NCBI GenBank assembly: GCA_015491485.1
Contig: WFVT01000287.1
Coordinates: forward strand, 1 to 42,113
Direction: 5' to 3'
Source: Candidatus Zhuqueibacterota bacterium
GTDB lineage: Bacteria > Zhuqueibacterota > Zhuqueibacteria > Zhuqueibacterales > Geothermadaptataceae
Length of the DNA: 42,113 nucleotides
Shown here piece by piece: positions 9,635-17,483 of the stretch. The stretch's first letter is position 1. Each line of letters opens with the position of its first letter. Below the pieces are notes generated by a model, which did no database searches, was not told the DNA's origin, and was given only the letters and a program-made list of their open reading frames with translations. The translations under genes were made by a program, and so were the position numbers.

Positions 9635-10259
9635 TTGAACTGATCCTTCTACTAAAAAAATGATGTTACGTACAACTCTGGTTATTGATTTTTGAGTAGG
9701 TAAAAAAAAATCGCGTCGGACAGTAGCAATGTACTTCCTCCGCGAATTCTTCATTATTTTTCGTTGATCTTTAAAATAATTTCACCTAATCAAAAAGGCA
9801 ATAACCCGTGTACAATTGCTTAACAGTAGCATTATACGGCATTCAATTGTAAAAAGCAAACGATATTTCCAAATTTTTGTATTTTTTTTGAAAATTGTTT
9901 GGGTGCCGATTGCAACTTCCCTCCAGAGGCCTTCCAAATCGTAAAAACGGGGAACTGTATCCATAAAGAATAGTGCAGTTTTGCCGGCTTGCAATGCAAC
10001 CTTTCGGTCATTCCCACAGGTTGAAAAAAATTGATGATATCCGTGCAATAACGGGCGGATCCGGAATACCAACGTATGCGTCTGCACCTTGTAAAGGCTC
10101 CGAAACTGCTGCATGATTTCCACCCCGCTCCCAATTTTTATACTTACCGGCTGGCCGCCCCCAAAATTTTCACGACGGCGCAAGGGCCCGCGGCCGGGAA
10201 TTTCTGATTTAACCCGAGGCCTACGGTCAAGGGAGAGGCGCCTTCTCGTTATGCGACCC

Positions 10260-10396
10260 GGGGTAGTCGAAAAACCGAGGAATTGCCCCAAAATCCACAT
10301 GCTCGCGGAAGCGGGCATTCAGGAGAGACAATTCTTCAATACGGATTCCCGCTTTCACGGCAATGATGCGGAATGGAAGTTTTTGGACGGCCCCGT
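10260..10396. repeat. Palindromic intergenic repeat, copy 2
   Basis: Same orientation and internal order as 303-432: ATTGCCCCAAAATC at 10282, the GCGGAAGCGGGCATTCAGGA block, GGATTCCCGCTTTC with a slightly damaged ATTCCC...GG(C)AAT hairpin, and the end GACGGCCCCGT at 10396. The best-conserved parts are the two hairpin arms and both ends. The loop between them differs (AAACAGCCCGTTAT against GAGACAATTCTTCAATAC), as expected if the folded RNA or DNA shape is what is kept. Confidence 0.7.
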
Positions 10397-10400
10397 CCTG

Positions 10401-10434
10401 AATATCAACTTGCACTTTATCCGACGGATACTCT
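10401..10434. repeat. Short direct repeat shared with 41880-41913
   Basis: The words TGCACTTT and ACGGATACT with a TCAAC lead-in occur here and at 41880-41913 in the same order and spacing. In this copy the core is the dyad TATCCG-A-CGGATA. It sits directly after the larger palindromic repeat. Confidence 0.45.
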
Positions 10435-10615
10435 GATGCAGCCATGCTGCGGTGATAATTGACTTTGCGCTGACGGTCAGAAAGACTTCCAAAGGTAATT
10501 TCAAGACCAAATGAACCAGCGAATGAACTGAGACCGTAGCAGAATTACCGTAGCTTCCAGATTGTTAACAGAATTTCATTCCCATTTTTGTCTAAAAAAT
10601 GTTATCTTTGCTCGT

Positions 10616-10641
10616 CATCTGTCACATGGATTAGACAGATG
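10616..10641. promoter_or_regulatory. Inverted repeat upstream of the lone receiver
   Basis: CATCTGTC, ten bases, GACAGATG: a perfect eight-base inverted repeat. A second pairing (CACAT/ATGTG) overlaps it. It lies about 245 bp before the receiver gene and has no T-run, so an operator is as likely as an RNA hairpin. Confidence 0.35.
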
Positions 10642-10886
10642 TGGTAACTGCTTAATTTCTAAGGGGATGACTCGGGGATGGGCGGTTTTCCTTCCGATTT
10701 CGCGTATCAGCTTGCATTTTCGTGGCTGTGAGGGCGGGATGTTTTTCCGGGAATCAGGATTGTTTAACTTATTGAAAATACGTTGGATAACCTGGTTTTT
10801 TAGAATCAGGATATCCGGAGAGCCGTTTTGGTACGCTGATTGCTATTTATTGGGGCAAATGCATCAGGGAAAGGCAACCACGACCT

Positions 10887-11405
10887 ATGGGAATCATCAC
10901 ACTGCACGATCGACCTGTTGAGCGCAAGCTCTCCTGTGAGGGTAAACTTCGGATTCTTCTGGTGGATGACAGTCCGGATTACCTGGAATTGTTTCAAATT
11001 TATGCCCGAAAGCGCGAGCTGAACGTGGAAGTGGTCAGTTGTGGGGAGGACGCTCTCGCGGCATTGCAGGCGCGTGAATTTGATTGTCTGGTGCTGGATT
11101 ATATGCTACCGGATTTGAACGGACGAGAGATTGTGGAAACGCTGAGGACGGATCCGAGGTTCGTTCAGGCGCGTAACCTGCCGGTCATCGTGATCTCTGC
11201 GGTGACGCTACCGCATCATAAATTGAAGAAACTGCACGAAGCCGGTATCCAGCTTTTTTTACCGAAGTCTTTTTCAATCGGCGAATTGCTGGTTGTCATT
11301 GAAAATCTCTGCTTTGCAGCGAAGCACGATCAGGAAAGGAGAGGTCGGGATCGCCAGTTTGGCTGGTACGATCTGGCTGCAAAGCAGTTTCGCAAATTCA
11401 ACTGA
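10887..11405 (+). CDS. Single-domain response regulator
   Basis: 172 residues, mostly one receiver domain. The acidic pair lies in ILLVDDS, the phospho-acceptor is Asp71 (LVLDYMLPDLNG), the switch residue is in VIVISAV and the conserved lysine in LFLPKSFS. There is no output domain: about 30 residues after the receiver are basic and polar. It would act by protein contact or as a phosphate sink for one of the many kinases nearby. No clear ribosome-binding site precedes the ATG at 10887, so the start is less certain than the identity. It stands alone, with a terminator directly after it. Confidence 0.85.
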   Translation: MGIITLHDRPVERKLSCEGKLRILLVDDSPDYLELFQIYARKRELNVEVVSCGEDALAALQAREFDCLVLDYMLPDLNGREIVETLRTDPRFVQARNLPVIVISAVTLPHHKLKKLHEAGIQLFLPKSFSIGELLVVIENLCFAAKHDQERRGRDRQFGWYDLAAKQFRKFN

Positions 11406-11413
11406 TTCACATA

Positions 11414-11449
11414 AAAAGCGCGGCGCATCGGGAGGTGCTCCGCGTTTTG
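11414..11449 (+). terminator. Probable terminator of the lone receiver gene
   Basis: AAAA(G)CGCGG and CCGCGTTTT form a stem with one bulged G nine bases past the stop codon. The four T in the 3' arm serve as the U-tract. An overlapping larger dyad (CGCATCGG at 11424 with CCGATGCG at 11452) could form an alternative fold. Confidence 0.55.
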
Positions 11450-11520
11450 GGCCGATGCGTGACGGCCTGAAGTCCATGTCGCCGATTCGGCGATTGCGTG
11501 AAAATCCCCTGAGATAATTT

Positions 11521-11717
11521 GGATCGAACCTATCCCCAGTTGCCCATGGTTCGGTCCTCATTACCTCAACTGTCTCCCCTGCTAACCGGCTGGCGGGATT
11601 CTATCCCCGGGAATTCGGCCAGTCCTTTCACCTGCGTAGCCCTGGGGACCAGGCGAAGATCCCCAATCCCGAAGAAGCCATCTCAAGTCGGCGTGGGATG
11701 GCTTCTTTTTTTATTTT
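11521..11717 (+). ncRNA. Candidate structured RNA of unknown class
   Basis: About 195 bases lie between a gene that already has its own terminator and a promoter-preceded gene, and they end in a strong terminator, so something here is probably transcribed alone. Visible helices are GATCGAACC (11522-11530) with GGTTCGGTC (11548-11556), CTGGC (11590-11594) with GCCAG (11618-11622) enclosing CGGGAT/ATCCC, and the short CCTGG-GGA-CCAGG. A weak -35/-10 pair (TTGCGT, TAATTT) precedes 11521. It does not match tmRNA, RNase P RNA, SRP RNA, 6S RNA or a known riboswitch as far as I can recall their cores. It could also be a leader of the deacetylase gene. Confidence 0.35.
11673..11717 (+). terminator. 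Strong Rho-independent terminator
   Basis: AGAAGCCATC and GATGGCTTCT pair perfectly (ten pairs, 14-base loop), followed by seven T and TATTTT. No coding region ends just before it. The last stop codon is 268 bp upstream and has its own terminator. Confidence 0.85.
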
Positions 11718-11718
11718 C

Positions 11719-11748
11719 TTGGAAACTCTCCTGCAAATCGCTTATATT
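11719..11748 (+). promoter_or_regulatory. Sigma-70-type promoter of the deacetylase gene
   Basis: TTGGAA (11719-11724), an 18-bp spacer and TATATT (11743-11748), placed just after the terminator and 78 bp before the deacetylase start. Confidence 0.5.
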
Positions 11749-11825
11749 AGAGCCATTCAACAAAGGATGCATCCTAATTTTGCGCGCCCGTTATGACCCG
11801 TTGGACGTTCTGGAGAAGCTCTGGC

Positions 11826-12713
11826 ATGCCATTCGTTTATTCCGATCGCTATTTTGCTGAATTCGGTGAACATATTTTTCCGGTTGAAAAATATCGCCTG
11901 GTTTATCAGGAATTAAAAAAGCGGGGAGTGCCGGATTCCGAATTTCATGAACCGCAAGAGGCCGGCAGGGAAGACCTGCTGTTGGTGCATACCCCGGCCT
12001 ATCTTGACGATCTGGAGAACCTGCGCTGGACCCAACGGACGATGTTTTCGGAGCTGCCGCTGACCCGTGAAATTGTGGCGCTGTTTAAATTGGCGGCCGG
12101 CGGTACCACCCTTGCGGCTGAGTTAGCGACCAAAGAGGGCTATGCGGTTCACATCGGAGGCGGGTTCCATCATGCCTTTGCAGCCAAGGCGGAAGGATTT
12201 TGCTACATCAACGATCTGGCTGTAGCTGCAAAAAAATACTTGCAGCAGACGCCGCGGGGACGGGTTCTGGTGGTTGATTTGGATTTGCATCAGGGAAACG
12301 GCACGGCAAAAATTTTTCAGGGCGAGCATCGGGTGTTTACTTTTTCCATGCATCAAAAGGATCTTTATCCGGTGAAAGAGACCAGCGATTTGGACATGCA
12401 TTTGCCGGCGGGCATCGAGGATGAAGAATATCTGGAACTGCTTGATCGGGCGTTCGAGAAGATCCGGAAAAAATTTTCGCCGTCCCTGATTTTATATCAG
12501 GCCGGTGCTGACCCATTTCATCAGGATCAGCTGGGCAGTTTGAATTTAAGCAAAAACGGCCTGCGTGAACGCGACCTGCGCGTTTATGAATTTGCACGCC
12601 AGCAAAAGGCCGCCCTGGTCGTAACTCTGGGCGGCGGCTATGCATACAATACCCAGGACACGGTTGATATCCATGTGACGACCTGCTGGGAAGCTTATCA
12701 ATTTTTTAGCTGA
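11826..12713 (+). CDS. HDAC/AcuC/AphA-family zinc deacetylase
   Basis: A 295-residue member of the arginase/deacetylase fold related to class I histone deacetylases. In bacteria such proteins remove acetyl groups from proteins (AcuC type) or from acetylpolyamines. Zinc ligands are Asp153 and His155 (DLDLHQGNGTA) and Asp229 (GADPFHQDQLG). The catalytic histidine pair is His115-His116 (IGGGFHHAF), and the Tyr of LGGGYAYN lies near the end. The ATG at 11826 has a GGAG about nine bases upstream. An ATG 33 bp earlier lacks a site and would add an unusual tail. It has its own promoter and no operon partner. The substrate cannot be told from sequence. Confidence 0.9.
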   Translation: MPFVYSDRYFAEFGEHIFPVEKYRLVYQELKKRGVPDSEFHEPQEAGREDLLLVHTPAYLDDLENLRWTQRTMFSELPLTREIVALFKLAAGGTTLAAELATKEGYAVHIGGGFHHAFAAKAEGFCYINDLAVAAKKYLQQTPRGRVLVVDLDLHQGNGTAKIFQGEHRVFTFSMHQKDLYPVKETSDLDMHLPAGIEDEEYLELLDRAFEKIRKKFSPSLILYQAGADPFHQDQLGSLNLSKNGLRERDLRVYEFARQQKAALVVTLGGGYAYNTQDTVDIHVTTCWEAYQFFS

Positions 12714-13069
12714 AGCATTCTCTCCATTCTCTGCATCTCCTGCCGACCGCAGTTATATATTTTACCTCACTTTCATGGAATGCCGCCCTCTTTTGGAAGC
12801 TGCGTGACCGCTCAATTGAAGTTTGGCCGTATGGCGTCGTGCGAGCTTTAAAGTATCCGGACCGTCTCATCAGGCCTGATCGACGGCATGGCGGCTGCCG
12901 GAAATGCGGCGGGAAATGTTAATCAATGTTAACAGGATAGCCTTAAAAATTTCTTGATTATAAAGTGCAACTATTGTAACTTTTTGATCGATTTTCGACC
13001 ACCTTTTACATGCCTCACATATTCTATTCTATACAAATTGAGATCGGTTTTAAATCTAAGGAAAAGACT
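12714..13069. other. Intergenic region before gcvPB
   Basis: 356 bp without a gene. The right half is AT-rich and contains the perfect inverted repeat at 12917-12934 and the leader of gcvPB. I see no glycine-riboswitch core here. Confidence 0.5.
12917..12934. promoter_or_regulatory. Candidate operator upstream of gcvPB
   Basis: TGTTAA-TCAATG-TTAACA is a perfect six-base inverted repeat with a six-base spacer, 136 bp before the chosen start codon. It looks like a repressor or activator site. The cognate protein is unknown. Confidence 0.4.
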
Positions 13070-14524
13070 TTGGAAAAGCTGATATTTGAAAAAAGCGTTC
13101 CCGGAAGAAAATCCCACTATTTACCTTCGCTGGACGTCCCGGAAAAACCCATTGATGATCTGATTCCCGAACATTATCAGCGCAGCCAGGATGCTCGTTT
13201 GCCGGAGCTGAGTGAACTCGATGTATTGCGGCATTTTGTAGGTTTGTCGGTGTTGAACCATCACATCATCAAAGGGTTCTATCCGCTGGGTTCTTGCACC
13301 ATGAAATACAATCCGGTGATCAATGAAGATCAAAGCCGATTGCCGGGGTTCCGTGAACTGCATCCGCTGCAGCCGGCGGAAACCGTGCAGGGGGCTCTGG
13401 AATTGATGTATCAATTGCAGGAATTGCTCAAAGAGATTACCGGCATGGTGGACGTCAGCTTACAGCCGGCTGCAGGCGCTCATGGAGAGCTGACCGGTCT
13501 AATGATGATCCGCAAATACCATGAGCTTCAGGGCAATCCGCGCAAATATGTGCTCATCCCCGATTCCGCGCATGGCACCAATCCTGCCAGTGTGACGCTG
13601 GCGGGGTATGAAGCCATCCAAATTCCCAGCGATGAAAACGGCTGTGTGGATTTGCAAAAGTTCAAAGAGCGGTTGAATGAAGATGTCGCTGCGTTGATGC
13701 TGACCAATCCCAATACACTGGGGCTGTTTGAGGAGAACATCCTCGAAATCACCACGGCGCTACATGAAGTGGGAGCTCTGGCGTACATGGACGGCGCGAA
13801 TTTAAACGCGCTGCTGGGGATTGTCCGGCCCGGGGATATGGGCTTTGATGTGGTGCATATCAATTTGCACAAAACCTTCAGCACGCCGCATGGCGGCGGC
13901 GGACCGGGCGCCGGACCGGTGGCGGTAAGCCGCCGCCTTCAGGATATGCTTCCGGTTCCTGTCATTGAGCGGACCGAAGACGGATACCGCCTGAACTGGG
14001 ATCGGCCGAATTCCATCGGTAAAATCAGCTCGTTTTGGGGGAATTTTGGTGTGCTTGTGCGCGCATATAGTTACATTCGCATGCACGGCAGTGAAGGTTT
14101 ACGCCGGATCAGTGAGAATGCCATCATCAACGCCAACTATCTGCGCACGAAGATCGAAAAACACTTTCGCCTGCCTTATCCAGGAAAGTGCATGCACGAG
14201 TTCGTGGCCACGGGCGAAAAATTGCGTGAATACGGGCTGCGCACGCTGGACTTTGCAAAGCGCCTGCTGGACTATGGCGTGCATGCGCCGACAATCTATT
14301 TCCCACTCATCGTCCGCGAAGCCATGATGATTGAGCCGACCGAGACGGAATCCAAGGAGACTCTGGATGCTTTTGCCGATGCCGTGGCACAAATATTGCT
14401 TGAGGCACAGGAAAATCCCAACTTGCTAAAAGATGCCCCCCACTCCACGCCCGTCGCCAGGCTGGATGAGGTCCGGGCCGTGAAACAGCTCGATATCAAC
14501 TTCTTTGCAACTTCAGCAAATTAA
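13070..14524 (+). CDS. gcvPB: Glycine dehydrogenase (decarboxylating) subunit 2
   Basis: The PLP-carrying half of the split P-protein of the glycine cleavage system. With subunit 1 it decarboxylates glycine and passes the aminomethyl group to the lipoyl arm of GcvH. The PLP lysine is Lys268 in [33 protein letters not shown] near the start and the C-terminal [10 protein letters not shown] are typical. The chosen start is TTG at 13070: AAGGA lies seven bases upstream and the protein then begins [12 protein letters not shown], the normal beginning of the family, giving 484 residues. The ATG at 13010 would add 20 unrelated residues. gcvPA, gcvT and gcvH are not nearby, so the gene is an orphan here. 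Confidence 0.95.
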   Translation: MEKLIFEKSVPGRKSHYLPSLDVPEKPIDDLIPEHYQRSQDARLPELSELDVLRHFVGLSVLNHHIIKGFYPLGSCTMKYNPVINEDQSRLPGFRELHPLQPAETVQGALELMYQLQELLKEITGMVDVSLQPAAGAHGELTGLMMIRKYHELQGNPRKYVLIPDSAHGTNPASVTLAGYEAIQIPSDENGCVDLQKFKERLNEDVAALMLTNPNTLGLFEENILEITTALHEVGALAYMDGANLNALLGIVRPGDMGFDVVHINLHKTFSTPHGGGGPGAGPVAVSRRLQDMLPVPVIERTEDGYRLNWDRPNSIGKISSFWGNFGVLVRAYSYIRMHGSEGLRRISENAIINANYLRTKIEKHFRLPYPGKCMHEFVATGEKLREYGLRTLDFAKRLLDYGVHAPTIYFPLIVREAMMIEPTETESKETLDAFADAVAQILLEAQENPNLLKDAPHSTPVARLDEVRAVKQLDINFFATSAN

Positions 14525-14564
14525 GTCGTTTAGGCTCTGAATACAACAGCGTTGAGGGACAGCA

Positions 14565-15533
14565 TTGCAAGGATCGAATAGTAGCGGACGTATTTTAGTC
14601 GTTGACGATGTTCCCGCGAATGTACAACTTTTAACCACCTATCTCAAAACTGTGGGATATCAGGTCATCCCGGCCAGAGATGGGGAAGAGGCTCTGGCGC
14701 TTGTCCGGGAAGCCAAACCGGACCTGGTGCTTCTGGACGTGATGATGCCCAAACTCAACGGCTTCGAGGTGTGCAAGCGTATCAAATCCGACGAAGCCAC
14801 GCAATACATTCCGGTGATCATGGTCACCGCCCTGAACGACATCGAGGATAAAATTAAAGGGCAGGAAGCCGGCGCGGATGATTTTATAAGCAAACCGTTT
14901 AATAAATTGGAATTGCTGACCCGCGTCAAATCGTTGTTGCGGATCAAATCACTGCATGATCAACTGGCGGAGAAGATCGCTGAACTGGAGATCGCCAAGG
15001 AACGGCTGCGCCAATTGGCGATTACGGACGGCCTGACGGGGCTGTACAACCACCGCTATCTCAAAGAATTTTTGAAACGCGAATTGGAACGCGCCCGCCG
15101 GCACCGCCTCAACGTGTCGATCGTGATGATCGATATCGACCATTTCAAACATTATAATGATACACACGGGCATCAGGCAGGTGATGAACTCCTGAAAATG
15201 ATCGCCCGGCTGTTCAAAGACAACATCCGTAAAATTGATCTGGCGGCACGGTATGGCGGCGAAGAATTTTGCCTGGTGCTTCTGGAAACCAATCGACAAT
15301 CCGCGGCGATCGTCGCCGAAAAAATTCGCAATTTGATTGATGCCTACCCGTTCCCGAACGAAGAAACCCAGCCCAAAGGGAAGGTTACTGTGAGTATGGG
15401 AGTGGCATCTTTTCCGGAAGACGCGACCGATTACGAAAATCTGGTCCACATTGCCGACCAGCGGCTTTATCTGGCCAAAGAACGGGGGCGTAATCAGGTG
15501 GTCGTGGAAGATTTCGTGGGGGAGAATGTTTAA
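14565..15533 (+). CDS. REC-GGDEF response regulator, diguanylate cyclase
   Basis: A 322-residue PleD-like regulator that makes cyclic di-GMP when phosphorylated. The receiver covers about residues 8-125, with DD in LVVDD and acceptor Asp58 (LVLLDVMMPKLNG). A short coiled linker (about 128-150) leads to the GGDEF domain. The active site is GGEEF at 231-235, and an allosteric inhibition site RxxD (RKID, 222-225) lies five residues before it, so product feedback is likely. The start is TTG at 14565 with GAGGGA five bases upstream. It lies 40 bp after gcvPB but opens a run of signalling genes on the same strand. Confidence 0.95.
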   Translation: MQGSNSSGRILVVDDVPANVQLLTTYLKTVGYQVIPARDGEEALALVREAKPDLVLLDVMMPKLNGFEVCKRIKSDEATQYIPVIMVTALNDIEDKIKGQEAGADDFISKPFNKLELLTRVKSLLRIKSLHDQLAEKIAELEIAKERLRQLAITDGLTGLYNHRYLKEFLKRELERARRHRLNVSIVMIDIDHFKHYNDTHGHQAGDELLKMIARLFKDNIRKIDLAARYGGEEFCLVLLETNRQSAAIVAEKIRNLIDAYPFPNEETQPKGKVTVSMGVASFPEDATDYENLVHIADQRLYLAKERGRNQVVVEDFVGENV

Positions 15534-15762
15534 GCGTACGCGCAGGTGAAACCATGGCAGCCGCAGCCACGGGGAAAAGAAGGCCGGCTGACCGATCTGG
15601 CTGTGTGTTGACTTTGCCCATTCATTCGATCCTGGGAACAACCTGCGCAAAACGGATGCGGGTCTGACGGATTCCGATAAACGACGCGGCTTGCCGGAGG
15701 CCGTCAGCCCGGAATAAACGGAAAACGCAGGTGAATTCATTCACGATTGAGTAGGGGAGCGA

Positions 15763-17262
15763 ATGGATTTTCTATTTTTCAAAAGACGGACCCTGTTTCG
15801 TCGTTTATTTTTCATTACCCTGGTGGTAACGGTGATTCCCCTGGTGATCACCTGGCTTTATTTTCTCAGTGAGATCACTCATCAAGGGGAGTCGATCCAG
15901 GATAATCTGTCCATCGCATTTTGGGTGATCCTGGCATGCGCCATTTTACTGGCCATGCTCGGCACCTACTATTTGTCCAAAAAAATCAGCCGGCCGATTG
16001 CGCGTTTTACCCGGCTGGCCACGGAGATTGCTCGCGGCAATTTTTCCGTTACCATCGATGTGCAATCGAACGACGAAATTGGGCGGCTGGCAAAAATTTT
16101 CAATTATATGACCACCGAGTTGCGCCGGCTGAATGAAATGAATTTGAACCGGATTATTAACGAGCGCAACAAAACTCAAACCATCATTCGCAATATCGTC
16201 GATGGTGTGGTGGTCACCGATCCCGAATTGCGTGTGCTGGTCATCAATAACGTCGCCGAAAAATGGTTTGGCGTATCTGAAAAAACCGCCGTCAACAAAC
16301 CGATTGAACAGGTCATCCATAATCAGAGTTTGCTGGACCTGTTGCACCAAACCATTGAAGGCAACGCCAAAACCAGTGAGCCCCTGGAGCTCAAGCTGAA
16401 AAATCCGGATAACTGGAAGGATATTTTCCTGCAGGTGCGTGCAGCCAAGGTGTTTGGTGAGAACGATGAGCTCATCGGCGTGGTGAGTATTTTGCGTGAC
16501 ATTACCCGCGAGAAAGAAATCGATCGGATGAAGACGGAGCTGGTGTCAATGGTGGCGCATGAACTGCGTTCCCCGCTCACCTCTATTTCCGGATTCAGTG
16601 AACTGCTTCTGGATAGCAGCCTCACCCGCGATCAGGCGGAAGAATATGCGTCGATCATTCTCAAAGAAGCAAACCGGCTCAGTGAATTGATCAATAAGTT
16701 TTTGGATATTTCGAAGATCGAAGCCGGCAAGAGTCAGGTTAACAAAGCACCGGTGCAACTGCGCGAGATCGTGGATAAAGTGCTGGATGTCAATCTCTAT
16801 CTGGCGGAGAAAAAGAAAATCGCGGTTTCGGTCAAAGCCTCGCCGAACCTGCCGCTGGTCTATGCCGATCGGGATATGGTGGAGCAGGTGGTGCTGAATC
16901 TGTTCAGCAACGCCGTCAAATACAGTCCGGAAAATGCCTCGGTGGAAATCCGCTTGCGCGATCGCGAAGACGATATTCTGGTGGAAGTGGAAGATACCGG
17001 ATACGGCATTTCCGAAGAAGATTTGCCGCGGATTTTCGATAAATTTTATCGCGCCGCCGATCACGACGAGATTCGTGATGTTCGCGGCACCGGCCTGGGA
17101 CTTTCCCTGGTGAAGGAGATCGTCGAATTGCATGGCGGCAAAATCAGCGTGAAAAGTGAAAAAGGCAAAGGTTCCATTTTCAGTTTCACCCTACCGAAGT
17201 ATGAGGCGTTGCCTGAAAACGGAAAGGACGCCAGTATCGAAGTAAACATGATCGCTCATTAA
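15763..17262 (+). CDS. Membrane sensor histidine kinase (TM-HAMP-PAS-HisKA-HATPase)
   Basis: 499 residues. Two membrane segments (about 15-35 and 48-68) enclose only a very short external loop, so the signal is more likely sensed in the membrane or by the PAS domain than by a periplasmic domain. HAMP follows at about 70-122 and PAS at about 135-250. HisKA has His266 in [13 protein letters not shown]. The ATPase domain shows the N box ([11 protein letters not shown]), G1 ([20 protein letters not shown]) and G2 (GTGLGLSLV). It has no receiver of its own. The next genes encode a REC-kinase and an NtrC-like regulator, so it may feed that pathway or a lone receiver. AGGGGAG lies just before the ATG. 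Confidence 0.93.
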   Translation: MDFLFFKRRTLFRRLFFITLVVTVIPLVITWLYFLSEITHQGESIQDNLSIAFWVILACAILLAMLGTYYLSKKISRPIARFTRLATEIARGNFSVTIDVQSNDEIGRLAKIFNYMTTELRRLNEMNLNRIINERNKTQTIIRNIVDGVVVTDPELRVLVINNVAEKWFGVSEKTAVNKPIEQVIHNQSLLDLLHQTIEGNAKTSEPLELKLKNPDNWKDIFLQVRAAKVFGENDELIGVVSILRDITREKEIDRMKTELVSMVAHELRSPLTSISGFSELLLDSSLTRDQAEEYASIILKEANRLSELINKFLDISKIEAGKSQVNKAPVQLREIVDKVLDVNLYLAEKKKIAVSVKASPNLPLVYADRDMVEQVVLNLFSNAVKYSPENASVEIRLRDREDDILVEVEDTGYGISEEDLPRIFDKFYRAADHDEIRDVRGTGLGLSLVKEIVELHGGKISVKSEKGKGSIFSFTLPKYEALPENGKDASIEVNMIAH

Positions 17263-17483
17263 CACGGCTGCAGCCGGCAAACAGAACGGTTCAGCAAAAC
17301 GATGACGGCAAGCAGTCGTATTTCAAATATGCACAACTCCAACCCTTCTCTCCTCATAGCACTTGCATCTCTGACGAAGGGATTTATTTCGTCTATATGG
17401 CATCGATGGTGAAGATGTGGCGGAATCGGTGTGGTGCCTCATTCCTAAAGGTTATCCATCAAATTTAACGTTCAGGTTGAAAG

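Larger units (their letters stand above)
9635..10886. other. 1.25-kb intergenic region with repeats
   Basis: No convincing gene. From left to right it holds the AT-rich leader of the cold-shock gene, the second copy of the palindromic repeat (10260-10396), a short word shared with the right end of the window (10401-10434), and an inverted repeat CATCTGTC/GACAGATG at 10616-10641. Open frames such as the one at 10562-10921 have no ribosome-binding site and no protein-like features. Confidence 0.55.

Noticed and set aside
10562-10921. 119-residue open frame before the lone receiver
   Set aside because: It overlaps the receiver start, covers an inverted repeat and has no upstream ribosome site.
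11500-11530. tRNA-like GGTTCGATCC on the minus strand
   Set aside because: No matching acceptor, D or anticodon arms around it; the T-stem does not pair.
11505-11560. Possible TPP riboswitch (CTGAGAT ... GAACCT)
   Set aside because: The lead GGGGTGC and the distal CCAGCGTAGGGAA parts are missing, and the downstream gene is a deacetylase.
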